A stretch of DNA of 64,000 nucleotides, taken from assembly GCF_001746295.1 (NCBI RefSeq), contig NZ_MJAH01000001.1, forward strand, positions 336,468-400,467. The letters are read 5' to 3'. Numbering within the stretch: position 1 is the first letter of the stretch; every line of letters begins with the position of its first letter. Origin of the DNA: Streptomyces sp. LUP47B (lineage in GTDB: Bacteria > Actinomycetota > Actinomycetes > Streptomycetales > Streptomycetaceae). A program made the position numbers and the translations under genes. The notes under the pieces were generated by a model. It had not been told where the DNA came from and ran no database searches. It saw only the letters and a program-made list of their open reading frames with translations. This document shows, one piece after another, positions 16,416-25,242 of the stretch.

Positions 16416-16853
16416 TCAGTTCGTTGCCTCCTGAAGCACCCATCCGTTGCCGTCCGGGTCGCTGAACGCCGCATATGAGCAATAACTGCGGCGTTGCGGA
16501 TCAGGGCCGCTGACTCGCCTCTCATCCGTGCAGCGGTGGAATATCTCGCTCGTGTCGTGGAAGATCCCGCCCATCTCTATACCCCTGCCGAGAAGCTCTT
16601 CGTGGGCCTTCACGATGTCGGAAACGATGAGGTGGAGCCCCTGCGCCGAACCGGGAGTTGCAGTGGTGACCCCGACACCGAAGAGAATCGAACACGGCGA
16701 GCCGGGGGGAGTCATGTGCACCACCCGGTAGGTGTCATCGGTGACGTGATCAGCATCCAGGCGGAACCCCACCGCCTCGTAGAACGCTCTGGCCCGGTCC
16801 ACGTCGGAGACAGGCAGAACCACAACTTCCAGCTTGAAATCCAATGTCGTCAT
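16416..16853 (-). CDS. Glyoxalase/VOC-superfamily protein
   Basis: The 145-residue protein has two beta-alpha-beta-beta-beta modules typical of the vicinal oxygen chelate fold. The first begins KLEVVVLPVSDVDRARAFYE, and the second ends AAFSDPDGNGWVLQE, where the Glu is the usual metal ligand. ILFGVGVT and GLHLIVSDIVKAHEEL are the linking strands. Such proteins act as glyoxalases, dioxygenases or drug-binding resistance proteins. ATG 16853 is used, with GAAAG upstream. No TGTCACA-type promoter was found upstream. Confidence 0.88.
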   Translation of the reverse strand: MTTLDFKLEVVVLPVSDVDRARAFYEAVGFRLDADHVTDDTYRVVHMTPPGSPCSILFGVGVTTATPGSAQGLHLIVSDIVKAHEELLGRGIEMGGIFHDTSEIFHRCTDERRVSGPDPQRRSYCSYAAFSDPDGNGWVLQEATN

Positions 16854-16951
16854 CGCTTTCACGGACGGAGGGCTTGGCACCACCTGGTACCACGGTCAGA
16901 AGCAGTGTCGTCATCTCGGATGACGTACGAGGGTGGGACGGCTCATTCCGA

Positions 16952-17980
16952 TCACGAGACAGCCGACTCCGTCGGGGATCGGGATGACGGGTCCCTGCTC
17001 TCCGAAGGAATGACGGCGGAAGCCCCAGCAGTCGGCGGCTCGGGAAGTCCCTCCAGGAAGTCCGCAGCCGGCGCGAAGAACATGGAACCTGTCACCGGGA
17101 CGGAGAAGTCCAATATGCGGTCGTGCGGCGCCGACGCTGTGCCCAGGAACATCTGCTCCAGCATCTTCTCCGTCACCTCGGGGGTGCGGGCGTAGCCGAT
17201 GAAATACGTGCCGAACTCCGCACGCCCCACGGCGCCGAAGGGCATGTTGTCACGTAGGATCTCGAGTTCTTTGCCGTCCGCGTCGGTGAGGCTGGTGAGG
17301 GCGACGTGTGAATCCGCAGGTTTGACGCTGTCGGCGAGCTCCACGTCGGACAGCTTTCGGCGGCCAATTGCTCTCTCCTGCGCCTCTACGGACAGTTCCT
17401 CCCATGCGTCGAGGTCGTGCAGGTACTTCTGCACGACGACGTAACTCCCGCCCGAGAAGGACGGATCCTCGTCGCCGACGACTACCGCGGCGTGCGCCGC
17501 GGGACCAGTCGGATTCTCCGTTCCGTCGACGAAGCCGAGCAGATCGCGTTCGTCGAAGTACTTGAAGCCGTGCACCTCGTCCTGGACTGTCACTGCTTGG
17601 CGCAGTCGGCTCATGATCTCCGTGGCAAGCGCGAAGCACAGATCCAGTCGGGAGGCGCGGATGTGGAAAAGCAGGTCGCCCGGAGTGGCGACGGCTCGGT
17701 GCACGGGACCGTTCACTTCCCGGAAGGGGTGAAGCCGGGCGGGACGCGTCCCGGAGAACAGGCGGTCCCAGGCGTGCGAACCGATGCCGGTGACGCAACT
17801 CAATCTGCCGTCGGGCTCGGCGCGGAATCCCACGGCCCGTTCCAGCGAGCCGATGTCGGACAGCAGCTCACGGACGATGGTCTCGCCGCCGCTGTCGATC
17901 GTCGCGACGAGAAAGATCGCCGCGCTGGTCAGCGGGGACAGAACCATCTGAGGCACCGGTTCCGCGACGTCTCCGGTCAT
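16952..17980 (-). CDS. Dyp-type heme peroxidase
   Basis: The 342-residue protein carries the Dyp peroxidase signatures: GFVDGTENP near residue 155 (the GxxDG motif with the distal Asp), SYVVVQKYLHDLDAWEEL, the proximal heme His in DSHVAL near 228, and the distal Arg in IGYARTPE near 270. The N-terminus has no twin-arginine signal, so this looks like a cytoplasmic class rather than the secreted A type. It would oxidise dyes or phenolics with hydrogen peroxide. ATG 17980 is chosen because AAGGGAAA lies just upstream; an ATG 39 bp earlier is less likely. Confidence 0.9.
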   Translation of the reverse strand: MTGDVAEPVPQMVLSPLTSAAIFLVATIDSGGETIVRELLSDIGSLERAVGFRAEPDGRLSCVTGIGSHAWDRLFSGTRPARLHPFREVNGPVHRAVATPGDLLFHIRASRLDLCFALATEIMSRLRQAVTVQDEVHGFKYFDERDLLGFVDGTENPTGPAAHAAVVVGDEDPSFSGGSYVVVQKYLHDLDAWEELSVEAQERAIGRRKLSDVELADSVKPADSHVALTSLTDADGKELEILRDNMPFGAVGRAEFGTYFIGYARTPEVTEKMLEQMFLGTASAPHDRILDFSVPVTGSMFFAPAADFLEGLPEPPTAGASAVIPSESRDPSSRSPTESAVS

Positions 17981-18080
17981 GAGCGTTTCCCTTCCGGCCG
18001 GCAGCGGCAGATGTGTCATCTGATCACTTCGGATCCGCGTGAAAGTGTGCTGGATGACAGAACTGGCCTTGCGCGTGGCC

Positions 18081-18905
18081 TCAACGCCAGTAGTCGTCCA
18101 GGCGATCAGTTCGAGACAACTCGCTTTTCTCCTGGTGTGTCAACGGATGCGCGGAGGCAGCATGCTTGATCGCGTGAAAGGCATCCTTGTCCAGGACACC
18201 TTTGGACCGCAGCTCTTCCAGTAGCAGAGTCAGCGCGTTGGTATTCGCGCACGCCTTCTCCATGGTCCGGTCGAGTTGCGGTTGGTTCGCCAGCCAAAGA
18301 GGATCGGGCGCCGCTCGTGACTTGTCCTCATCGGCGATCAGCACCAGGTTGTGACGACGGGCTCCTTCCCCGGCCCGCTGCCACACGCGACGCCCGAAGC
18401 GCATGCGCAGGGGTTCGTCACTGATGCCTCGGCGGATGACGTCGAAGAACTCATGCGTCTTCGTGAGAAGCTCATCCAGCCGCTCATTGTCCTCATCGGA
18501 CACCTCGGTGACGAGCGTCGCGGTGATCGTCTCCTCGTTGACGTCCTCTCTGTACCTGATCGGAACGAGAGTGAGTCCTTCGATCTCGAGAGCAGAGACG
18601 TGGAGTTCCTCGACCTCCTGGATCTCCGCCTTGTAGATGTAGATCTCGGGTCTGCGTCCTTGGGAGACGGCGGTCCAGTCCTCCGACACGCGCCAGGTCG
18701 CGTCAGTCCCCTGAATGTGCGTTCCGTTGGCCGTGGAGGCCGCCCGGAGCTCGGCGTCCAGCTCCTCGTGCCGTTCGTCCGGCACATGGAGCTCCAGCGC
18801 GAAGCGGCGCAGGGAACGGCCGTTGTGGACGGAAGCGACGGCAGGCAGCTCTACGGCCGTGAGTTCGCGGACCGCGCCGAGCAGGGTGAGGTGCAGTGTC
18901 GTCAT
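18081..18905 (-). CDS. Conserved protein of unknown function
   Basis: I do not recognise the family. The 274-residue frame has good codon usage and begins at ATG 18905. It is rich in charged residues (ALELHVPDERHEELDAELRA, VEELHVSALEIEGLTL) with no signal peptide or membrane helix. A likely alpha/beta part covers residues 1-130, and a helical C-terminus covers 170-270 (QLDRTMEKACANTNALTLLL, KDAFHAIKHAASAHP). It lies 100 bp upstream of the Dyp peroxidase on the same strand and may share its transcript. No catalytic motif is evident. Confidence 0.7.
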   Translation of the reverse strand: MTTLHLTLLGAVRELTAVELPAVASVHNGRSLRRFALELHVPDERHEELDAELRAASTANGTHIQGTDATWRVSEDWTAVSQGRRPEIYIYKAEIQEVEELHVSALEIEGLTLVPIRYREDVNEETITATLVTEVSDEDNERLDELLTKTHEFFDVIRRGISDEPLRMRFGRRVWQRAGEGARRHNLVLIADEDKSRAAPDPLWLANQPQLDRTMEKACANTNALTLLLEELRSKGVLDKDAFHAIKHAASAHPLTHQEKSELSRTDRLDDYWR

Positions 18906-19019
18906 TGCCGATTCTCTTCCATGCCGGTCTCAAGGGTCTCTTGTCGGCGTCTCGGACGGCCCGCAGCCACACGATCCGCTCGGAACACAAGCGAGATTTC
19001 CACACTAACACTCCACACA

Positions 19020-19030
19020 TTGTGTCACAA
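19020..19030 (+). promoter_or_regulatory. Palindrome TTGTGTCACAA containing a TGTCACA element
   Basis: TTGTG-T-CACAA is a perfect 11-base palindrome. It includes TGTCACA (19023-19029), but no NGTC lies 16 bases downstream, so I would not call it an ECF41 promoter; it may be an operator for the minus-strand gene at 18905. Confidence 0.35.
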
Positions 19031-19221
19031 CAAACTGTCCGGGCACCTCCAAGGCGTGTGTCATGGGCTCAGGGCGCTGGTGCTCTCTGTCGGAAATCCC
19101 TGCTGGCTTCGGCTGCAGTTGACCAGGCGTCGACTCGGTCACGGTCCGTTCCCGTGTTCTGAAGCGTGCCGACTCCGCGCCGGAATCACGCATCCAACAC
19201 TTCACACGAGCCGCAGGAGGC

Positions 19222-20220
19222 TCAAGCCTCGTCGTTCACCCACGACATCAGCTTGCGCAGCTGCTTGCCGGTGGTCTCCAGCAGGGACTCGGCGTCCTTC
19301 TGCTTGTACTCGTTGTACTTCTTCAGACCGCCGTGGTACTCGGCCATCCACTCACGGGCGAAGGTGCCGTCCTGGATCTCGGCGAGGACCTTGTTCATCT
19401 CGGCCTTGGTCGCGTCCGTGATGATCCGCGGGCCGGTGACGTAGTCGCCCCACTCGGCAGTCTCGGAGATCGACCAGCGCATCTTCGCCAGGCCACCCTC
19501 GTACATGAGGTCGACGATGAGCTTCAGCTCGTGCAGGCACTCGAAGTACGCGATCTCCGGCTGGTAGCCGGCCTCGGTCAGCGTCTCGAAGCCCGCCTTG
19601 ACCAAGGCGGTGACACCACCCGCGAGGACGGCCTGCTCACCGAACAGGTCGGTCTCGGTCTCCTCGGTGAAGGTCGTCCTGATGACGCCGGCGCGGGTGC
19701 CACCGATGCCCTTGGCGTACGACAGCGCGAGCGCGAAGCCGTTGCCGGAGGCGTCCTGTTCCACCGCAACAAGACAGGGAACCCCGCGGCCCTCCTCGTA
19801 CTGACGGCGCACCAGGTGGCCCGGGCCCTTGGGGGCCACCATGCACACGTCCACGCCGACCGGGGCCTGGACGAAGCCGAAGCGGATGTTGAAGCCGTGG
19901 CCGAAGAACAGCGCGTCGCCGTCCTTCAGGTTCGGGGCGATGGACGCCTCGTAGACCCGGCCCTGGACCGGGTCCGGGACGAGGATCATGATGACGTCGG
20001 CCTCGGCGGCGGCCTCGGACGGCGTCACCACGCGCAGGCCCTGCTCCTCGGCCCTGGCCTTGGACTTGGAGCCCTCGTGCAGGCCGACACGCACGTCGAC
20101 ACCCGAGTCACGGAGCGACAGCGCGTGGGCGTGGCCCTGGCTGCCGTAACCGATGACCGCGACCTTGCGGCCCTGGATGACGGACAGGTCGGCGTCGGCG
20201 TCGTAGAACAGCTCGGCCAC
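19222..20220 (-). CDS. ilvC: Ketol-acid reductoisomerase (class I)
   Basis: The 332-residue enzyme has the Rossmann loop [17 protein letters not shown] near residue 25, the [11 protein letters not shown] segment near 105 and the catalytic helical domain with [17 protein letters not shown] (metal-binding Asp and Glu) and [15 protein letters not shown]. It converts acetolactate or acetohydroxybutyrate to the dihydroxy acid in branched-chain amino acid synthesis using NADPH. The GTG start at 20220 has GAAAGG upstream. ilvB and ilvN are absent, so this is an isolated and possibly second copy, odd in the middle of this accessory cluster. Confidence 0.95.
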   Translation of the reverse strand: MAELFYDADADLSVIQGRKVAVIGYGSQGHAHALSLRDSGVDVRVGLHEGSKSKARAEEQGLRVVTPSEAAAEADVIMILVPDPVQGRVYEASIAPNLKDGDALFFGHGFNIRFGFVQAPVGVDVCMVAPKGPGHLVRRQYEEGRGVPCLVAVEQDASGNGFALALSYAKGIGGTRAGVIRTTFTEETETDLFGEQAVLAGGVTALVKAGFETLTEAGYQPEIAYFECLHELKLIVDLMYEGGLAKMRWSISETAEWGDYVTGPRIITDATKAEMNKVLAEIQDGTFAREWMAEYHGGLKKYNEYKQKDAESLLETTGKQLRKLMSWVNDEA

Positions 20221-20312
20221 GGCAATCACCTTTCGCTCGGAGCAGGAAACTCGAGGACAACGAGTAGAACCGTGCCCTCCTTGAGGCGACGAAACACTAT
20301 CGCACCTTGTGT

Positions 20313-20319
20313 TGTCACA
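20313..20319 (+). promoter_or_regulatory. TGTCACA element upstream of the S9 peptidase, incomplete
   Basis: A perfect TGTCACA lies about 145 bp before the S9 peptidase start, but the bases 16 positions downstream (GACT) do not match NGTC. It may be a degenerate member of the series. Confidence 0.3.
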
Positions 20320-20459
20320 TCTCGTGTAGGTTCGAGACTCCCCTTCGCAGTGTGAAGAGGAAAGCATGCTGTCGACGACAGCCCATCACCCAGCTCGAGG
20401 ATGAGGAAAGCATGGTGTCTGTGAGCGCGACGCCCCCAGGTCCCAGTGAAGGTGATGCC

Positions 20460-22433
20460 GTGACGACACCGGCGCCTTTCGGGTCATGGGGCTCCCCCGT
20501 CGACAGCGCGGCCGCGACGGCTGGTGTTGCCGCAGGACAGATCGCGGCACCGTCGTACGTCGGTCTGGTCGACGGCGAGGCGTGGTGGGTGGAGCCTCGT
20601 CCCAAGGAGGAAGGCCGGTCGGCGCTCGTGCGCGGTCGAGCCGACCGTACGACGGAATCGCTTCTGCCCGCCCCGTGGGACGTGCGCAGTCGAGTCATCG
20701 AATACGGCGGCCGGCCCTGGACCGCCGCCCAGGATGGTGCAGACACACGTGTCGTCTTCGTCAACCATGCCGACCAGCGACTGTACACATTTCGTCTGCA
20801 CGACGGGGGCAGCACCGCGCCCATCGCGCTGACCCCGGTTTCACCGGTGGGCGGAGGCATCCGTTGGGCCGAGCCGGTGCTCGATCTGGCGCGCGGCGAA
20901 GTGCGCTGCGTGATGGAGGAGTTCACAGGGGACGGCCCCAGCGATGTACGGAGGGTTCATGCTGCCGTACCGCTCAGTGGCGCGGCCGCCGCCCACCGCT
21001 CCGTCGTCCGGGAGCTGTCGGCGACGGACCATCGTTTCGTCACTCAAGCACAACTCTCGCCTGACGGACGACGTGCCGTGTGGCTCGCCTGGAACCATCC
21101 CCACATGCCGTGGGACGCGGCTGAACTGTGTATCGCCGAGGTGACCGACGACGGTTCCTTGCAGCGTGGGACAACGCTGACCGGAGGGCCGGGCGACCCG
21201 GTGGCGCAAGTGGAGTGGTCTGCCGTCGGCACGTTGCTCGTGGCTTGTGAGGGCACCGGGTGGTGGAACCTGTACGAGGTGGACCCGGACACAGGCGACA
21301 AGCGTTCGCTGCACCGGGCCGAGGAGGAGTTCGCTGGTCTGCAACGCCTGGGGCTCCGGTGGTTCCGCCCACTTGCCGACGGCCGTCTCGCCATCCTCCA
21401 TGGCGTGGGAGGCCAGCGGCTCGCCGTCCTGGACCCCGCGCGCGGGCAGTACGTCGACGTGCCTGGCCCGAAAGACGAGTGGCTGCCCCATATCGACGCC
21501 GTTGGGAACCGAATCGTCGGGGTGGCGGCGGGACGCTTCACTCCCTACGAGGTGATGGAGGTGAACGCGGACTCCCTGGCCGCCCGGGCCATAAGTCGTA
21601 CGCCCAGGATGGCGGTGGACACCGAGTACCTGCCGGTACCGGTCCCTCGGATGTTCAAGGCCCAGGCGGGACATGCCATTTACGCGCAGGTTCATGCTCC
21701 GCGCAACGCCGCCTTCTCGGGCCCGTCCGGCGAAGTGTCCCCGTTGGTGATCTGGGTGCACGGGGGGCCCGGTCTGCGGGCCCCTCTTGCTCTCAACCCG
21801 GAAATCGCCTACTTCACCTCTCGAGGCATCACCGTGGCGGAGGTCAACTACGGTGGCACGCCGGGATTCGGACGCGCCTACCGCGAGCGACTGCGCGAGC
21901 AGTGGGGCGTGGTGGACGTCGAGGACTGTGCCGTGGTCGCACAGGAGTTGATCGCCGAGGGCACGGCCGCCGCGGGGCGAGTGGCGATCCGAGGCGTCAG
22001 CGCGGGCGGTTTCACCGCGGCCCTGTCGGTTGCGGCACACGATCGCCATCTGTACGCCTGTGCCACGCTTTACTGTCCCGTTCTGGATCTCCTTGCTCTC
22101 TCCGCGGGAGGGACACACGACTTCGAGTCGCACTACCTGGACTCGCTGATCGGACCGAAACAGTGCGCGGATCTCTACCGTCTCCGGTCCCCGATCCATC
22201 AAGTGGGCCGGATAGACGTACCGCTACTGCTCTTCCAAGGACTGGACGACGCCGTGTGCCCGCCGTCCCAGGCCGAAGCCTTCACGGGTGCGCTGTCCCG
22301 GCACGGGGTGCCGTACAAGTACCGTACTTTCGAAGGCGAGGGCCACGGTTTTCGCCGACAGTCGACGCTCATCATGTGCCTCGAAGAGGAACTGCGGTTC
22401 TACGCGGACGTGTTCGGCTTCGCTGCGTCCTAG
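20460..22433 (+). CDS. S9-family (prolyl oligopeptidase-like) peptidase
   Basis: The chosen protein has 657 residues: an N-terminal beta-propeller (WLAWNHPHMPWDAAELCIAE, LYEVDPDTGD repeats) and a C-terminal alpha/beta hydrolase domain. The catalytic Ser sits in GVSAGGFTAAL, the oxyanion segment is VIWVHGGPG, the acid is in GLDDAVCP and the His in GEGHGF. It would cleave acyl-amino acids or short peptides in the cytoplasm. GTG 20460 behind GAAGG is chosen because family members usually begin TTPAPFGSW; ATG 20412 behind GAGG is also possible and adds 16 residues. Confidence 0.9.
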   Translation: MTTPAPFGSWGSPVDSAAATAGVAAGQIAAPSYVGLVDGEAWWVEPRPKEEGRSALVRGRADRTTESLLPAPWDVRSRVIEYGGRPWTAAQDGADTRVVFVNHADQRLYTFRLHDGGSTAPIALTPVSPVGGGIRWAEPVLDLARGEVRCVMEEFTGDGPSDVRRVHAAVPLSGAAAAHRSVVRELSATDHRFVTQAQLSPDGRRAVWLAWNHPHMPWDAAELCIAEVTDDGSLQRGTTLTGGPGDPVAQVEWSAVGTLLVACEGTGWWNLYEVDPDTGDKRSLHRAEEEFAGLQRLGLRWFRPLADGRLAILHGVGGQRLAVLDPARGQYVDVPGPKDEWLPHIDAVGNRIVGVAAGRFTPYEVMEVNADSLAARAISRTPRMAVDTEYLPVPVPRMFKAQAGHAIYAQVHAPRNAAFSGPSGEVSPLVIWVHGGPGLRAPLALNPEIAYFTSRGITVAEVNYGGTPGFGRAYRERLREQWGVVDVEDCAVVAQELIAEGTAAAGRVAIRGVSAGGFTAALSVAAHDRHLYACATLYCPVLDLLALSAGGTHDFESHYLDSLIGPKQCADLYRLRSPIHQVGRIDVPLLLFQGLDDAVCPPSQAEAFTGALSRHGVPYKYRTFEGEGHGFRRQSTLIMCLEEELRFYADVFGFAAS

Positions 22434-22538
22434 CGCCGACGAGACCGGCTCCGTGTGCTCTCCGTGCAGCCGCACAGTGTGAAAATCCAGCGAGACAGTG
22501 TGTGATGCGGGGCACAACGTATTGAACTGAGTGCCCGG

Positions 22539-23504
22539 ATGCCGCAGCATCTGGGAGATGTGAATGCCGCACAGGGGCCGATGGCCCTTCCTCGTCCAAC
22601 CGTTGCCCCGGACTCTCCTCTCTCTCCCGCCACTCACACCGTCTCCGTCCGGCAGGGTACTTCTGTCATAGACCAGCGCTATCACGTCGCCGGCACCGGC
22701 CCCGTATGCCTCGTCCACCCCGGGGGGCCGGGTATCGGCTGGGAATACCTGCGCATTCCCGAGCTGGAGCAAAGCATGACGATGGTGTACCTGGAGCCCG
22801 TCGGCACGGGTGAGTCCGGCCGACTGGCCGATGCCCGCGGCTACAACCTGTCCACGTACACACATTTTCTGCACGCGGTGATCGAGCATCTGGCGCTGCC
22901 GAAAGTCATCTTGCTCGGCCATTCCCACGGTGGGTTCGTAGCTCAACGCTACGCTCTTGATCATCCGGACCGCGTGGGCTCGCTGATCCTCTACGACACC
23001 TCTCCGGTGACCGGCGACGACTTCTGGCAGACCGCCGTTGCCAACTTGGAGCAGTTCGCCCGTCACCACGTCTCCGAGCACCCGGAGGTGGCCGACTACG
23101 TCGCCGGGCTGACCAGCCGGCCCGACCGGTTCGACGACGAAGGCGCGACGGCGGTACTGCGCACGATCGCTCCCGCCTACTTTCACGACTACTGGGGCCG
23201 CGAGGACGATTTCGCCCCTGGGCGCCAAGCCCTGCGCATGTACGCGGCACCCTCCTGGGGCGAGGGCCCCGCGTTCGACGTACGAGAAGAACTGTCCGCC
23301 GTCACCGCCCCCACGTTGGTACTGGTCGGAGACGACGACTTCATCTGTGGGCCACACTGGGCCAGGATGATCCACAAGGCGGTATCCGGGTCACAGCTCA
23401 CGGTCCTTGATCGGACAGGGCACCTTGGCCACATCGAGAGCCCCGGAGAATTCACCACGGCAGTGGTCGAGTTCCTCTCTGCCGTCTCGGAGGGCACTGC
23501 ATGA
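22539..23504 (+). CDS. Proline iminopeptidase-like alpha/beta hydrolase
   Basis: The 321-residue enzyme has the HPGGPGIGWEYL oxyanion motif, EPVGTGES, the nucleophile GHSHGGFVAQRYAL and a His region DRTGHLGHIESPG, which is the layout of proline iminopeptidases in the S33 family. LVLVGDDDFICGP provides the acid. It lies about 100 bp downstream of the S9 peptidase on the same strand, so the two may act together on peptides or peptide-like amides. The start ATG 22539 is not backed by a strong ribosome site; ATG 22581 is an in-frame alternative. Confidence 0.85.
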   Translation: MPQHLGDVNAAQGPMALPRPTVAPDSPLSPATHTVSVRQGTSVIDQRYHVAGTGPVCLVHPGGPGIGWEYLRIPELEQSMTMVYLEPVGTGESGRLADARGYNLSTYTHFLHAVIEHLALPKVILLGHSHGGFVAQRYALDHPDRVGSLILYDTSPVTGDDFWQTAVANLEQFARHHVSEHPEVADYVAGLTSRPDRFDDEGATAVLRTIAPAYFHDYWGREDDFAPGRQALRMYAAPSWGEGPAFDVREELSAVTAPTLVLVGDDDFICGPHWARMIHKAVSGSQLTVLDRTGHLGHIESPGEFTTAVVEFLSAVSEGTA

Positions 23505-23520
23505 GGTGACGAGAGGAGTC

Positions 23521-23551
23521 GGGAACTGCCGTCCCCACCACGGCAGTTCCC
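23521..23551 (+). terminator. Hairpin after the hydrolase at 22539
   Basis: GGGAACTGCCGT at 23521-23532 pairs perfectly with 23540-23551, a 12-base stem with a short loop 16 bp after the stop codon. Confidence 0.75.
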
Positions 23552-24242
23552 ACCAGCACAGCGCTTCTCTTGCGACCAGGGCCACGCCCGGCTGCCCACG
23601 ACGTCGGCGCCCGGTCATCGCTGACCGGATCTCTTGACGGGAGCACTGGATGTGCCGTCCGTCATGGACCCGCGGCAACTCCCCGCGCCCACATCGCCCC
23701 TCTGCGGGGCATCGCGCGTCAAGCGTGCCGACCAGGCAGGGCTCGGTGCGGACATGGACGGGTGCCGAACGATGACCGCAGAGCTGTAGGTGCCGAGATC
23801 AGGTCGGGTGCCGCTTCGTGTCGCATCGGGGCGAGCTGTGGCCACGGCAACCTCCTGCGAGCCCACCGAGGTGACTTCAGCGGGATCGGCTTTGTGACGG
23901 CCGTTCCGAGGCGACTTGAATCGGCTCCCCCGCGACCGGCCCGGAACGCCGGCACGGACCATGCCGCGATCGGCGCCACGCCGGCGGCAGAAGTCGTCCT
24001 GCTCGAAGCCCACGAGCGTTTGCTCAACGATCCCGGCGCTCTGCTCGCGAAGAGGCTGAGAGGTGGCCCGCGCCCGGCTGGCCGAACGCGTGATGCAGGG
24101 CGTCCTCGTCCGGCACGACACTCACGCTCAACGCTGTGCTCGGGCGCGGGTTGGTTACAGCGCGAGATCTCCGTGCGGCATCGAGGGGATGATCCCGGTC
24201 CCCCCGCTCCGGGCGCGCACGGCCAACCTCCTCGCGTACGCG
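23552..24242. other. Non-coding or decayed stretch
   Basis: No intact gene. A plus-strand frame near 23985 reads VVLLEAHERLLNDPGALL, loosely like the helical part of PEP-utilising enzymes, but it is too short and isolated to assign. Confidence 0.4.
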
Positions 24243-24977
24243 TCAGCTGTTGGGCAAGGCCGCCCAATGAGCCTCCAGGAGTGCGGCGACCTCTGCCGGC
24301 CGCTCGAGCACCGTCCAGTGGTTGCACTCGAGCTTGGCGACCTTGGAGGCGCGCAGGGACGCGCCGAGCCTCTCACCGAACTCGATCTGGCAGGCGGGGT
24401 CGAGCGCTCCCCAGAACACGAGAGACGGCGCGGACACGTTCGCCAGTGCCGGTTCCCATTCCGCCCCCATGGTCACGGCGGAGCGGTAGAGCCTGAGGAT
24501 GCTGTCCTTCATCACCCCGTCCACGCGGCTGACCATCTCCTTGGCCGGCTGGGCGGGGAGGTCGAAGCCCTTTACCAAGTCGTCGGCGAAGGACTCCGCT
24601 TGCAGCTCGTTCATGAAGCGCTCGCCTTCGACCGGGTCCTGCCATGTCACGGCAAGCGGATGCCATACATAGTCGGAGCTGACCGGTCCGTTGCCTCCGG
24701 CCCAGGTACGCACGAGATCGGGCCGGAGGGATGCGACACGGGCGGTGAATATGCAGCCCCAGTCGTGCCCGACGAGGTCGACCGGCTCACCGATCCGCTC
24801 CAGGCGGTCGATGAGCCAACTGACGTACTCCTCCTTGGTGGATCCGAAGTCGTCCGGCCGGGCGGCGGCGAACCCGGGCAGGTCCCAGGCTTCCACGTCG
24901 GTCCGGGAGAGGTGGCGACGCACGTCGTCCCAGACGTGATGGGTGTCGGGGACCCCGTGTATCAGGATGGCAGGCAT
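24243..24977 (-). CDS. Alpha/beta hydrolase
   Basis: The 244-residue protein starts at ATG 24977 with GAAGGG upstream. It begins directly with the first strand AILIHGVPDTHHVWDDV and has a nucleophile elbow VGHDWGCIFTARVA with Asp as nucleophile, as in haloalkane dehalogenases and epoxide hydrolases. The acid region is WGALDPACQIEFGE and the His lies in ECNHWTVLERPAEV. It is divergent from the SDR at 25243. No TGTCACA promoter faces it. Confidence 0.87.
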   Translation of the reverse strand: MPAILIHGVPDTHHVWDDVRRHLSRTDVEAWDLPGFAAARPDDFGSTKEEYVSWLIDRLERIGEPVDLVGHDWGCIFTARVASLRPDLVRTWAGGNGPVSSDYVWHPLAVTWQDPVEGERFMNELQAESFADDLVKGFDLPAQPAKEMVSRVDGVMKDSILRLYRSAVTMGAEWEPALANVSAPSLVFWGALDPACQIEFGERLGASLRASKVAKLECNHWTVLERPAEVAALLEAHWAALPNS

Positions 24978-25077
24978 AGGGAGTGCCCTTCGTCGATCGG
25001 AGATCGGTCGACTGCCACGAGTGAGCAGCCGTACCTCGCGGAGGTGTTCCGCAACCATATTGCCAGGAACAACATCG

Positions 25078-25103
25078 TGTCACACGGTGTTGTCATCTCC
25101 GTC
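25078..25103 (+). promoter_or_regulatory. ECF41-type promoter (15-base spacer) for the SDR at 25243
   Basis: TGTCACA at 25078-25084, 15 bases, then CGTC at 25100-25103. The -10 is the published consensus, but the spacer is one base shorter than in the other copies. Confidence 0.55.
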
Positions 25104-25242
25104 TGGTCCGGGTCGCTTCTTCAGCTCGTGCTCCCTGGTTCCATGCCGTGTCCGATTGATCCATGGTCAATCAGCACATGGATCGGGCCGCGCGCTGCGT
25201 GGACGCTGGCGCCCCGGACGTACCGCCCAACAAGGAGTGTTG

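Noticed and set aside
18019..18050. TGTCATC-like element upstream of the Dyp peroxidase
   Set aside because: Only five of seven -35 bases match and the -10 position reads GGAT; counted as chance.
19023..19046. TGTCACA at 19023 as an ECF41 promoter
   Set aside because: The bases at the expected -10 are CCTC and no plus-strand gene follows; it reads better as part of a palindrome.
23985..24130. Fragment resembling a PEP-utilising enzyme (EI-like helix)
   Set aside because: The resemblance covers under 20 residues, with no neighbouring frame to extend it.
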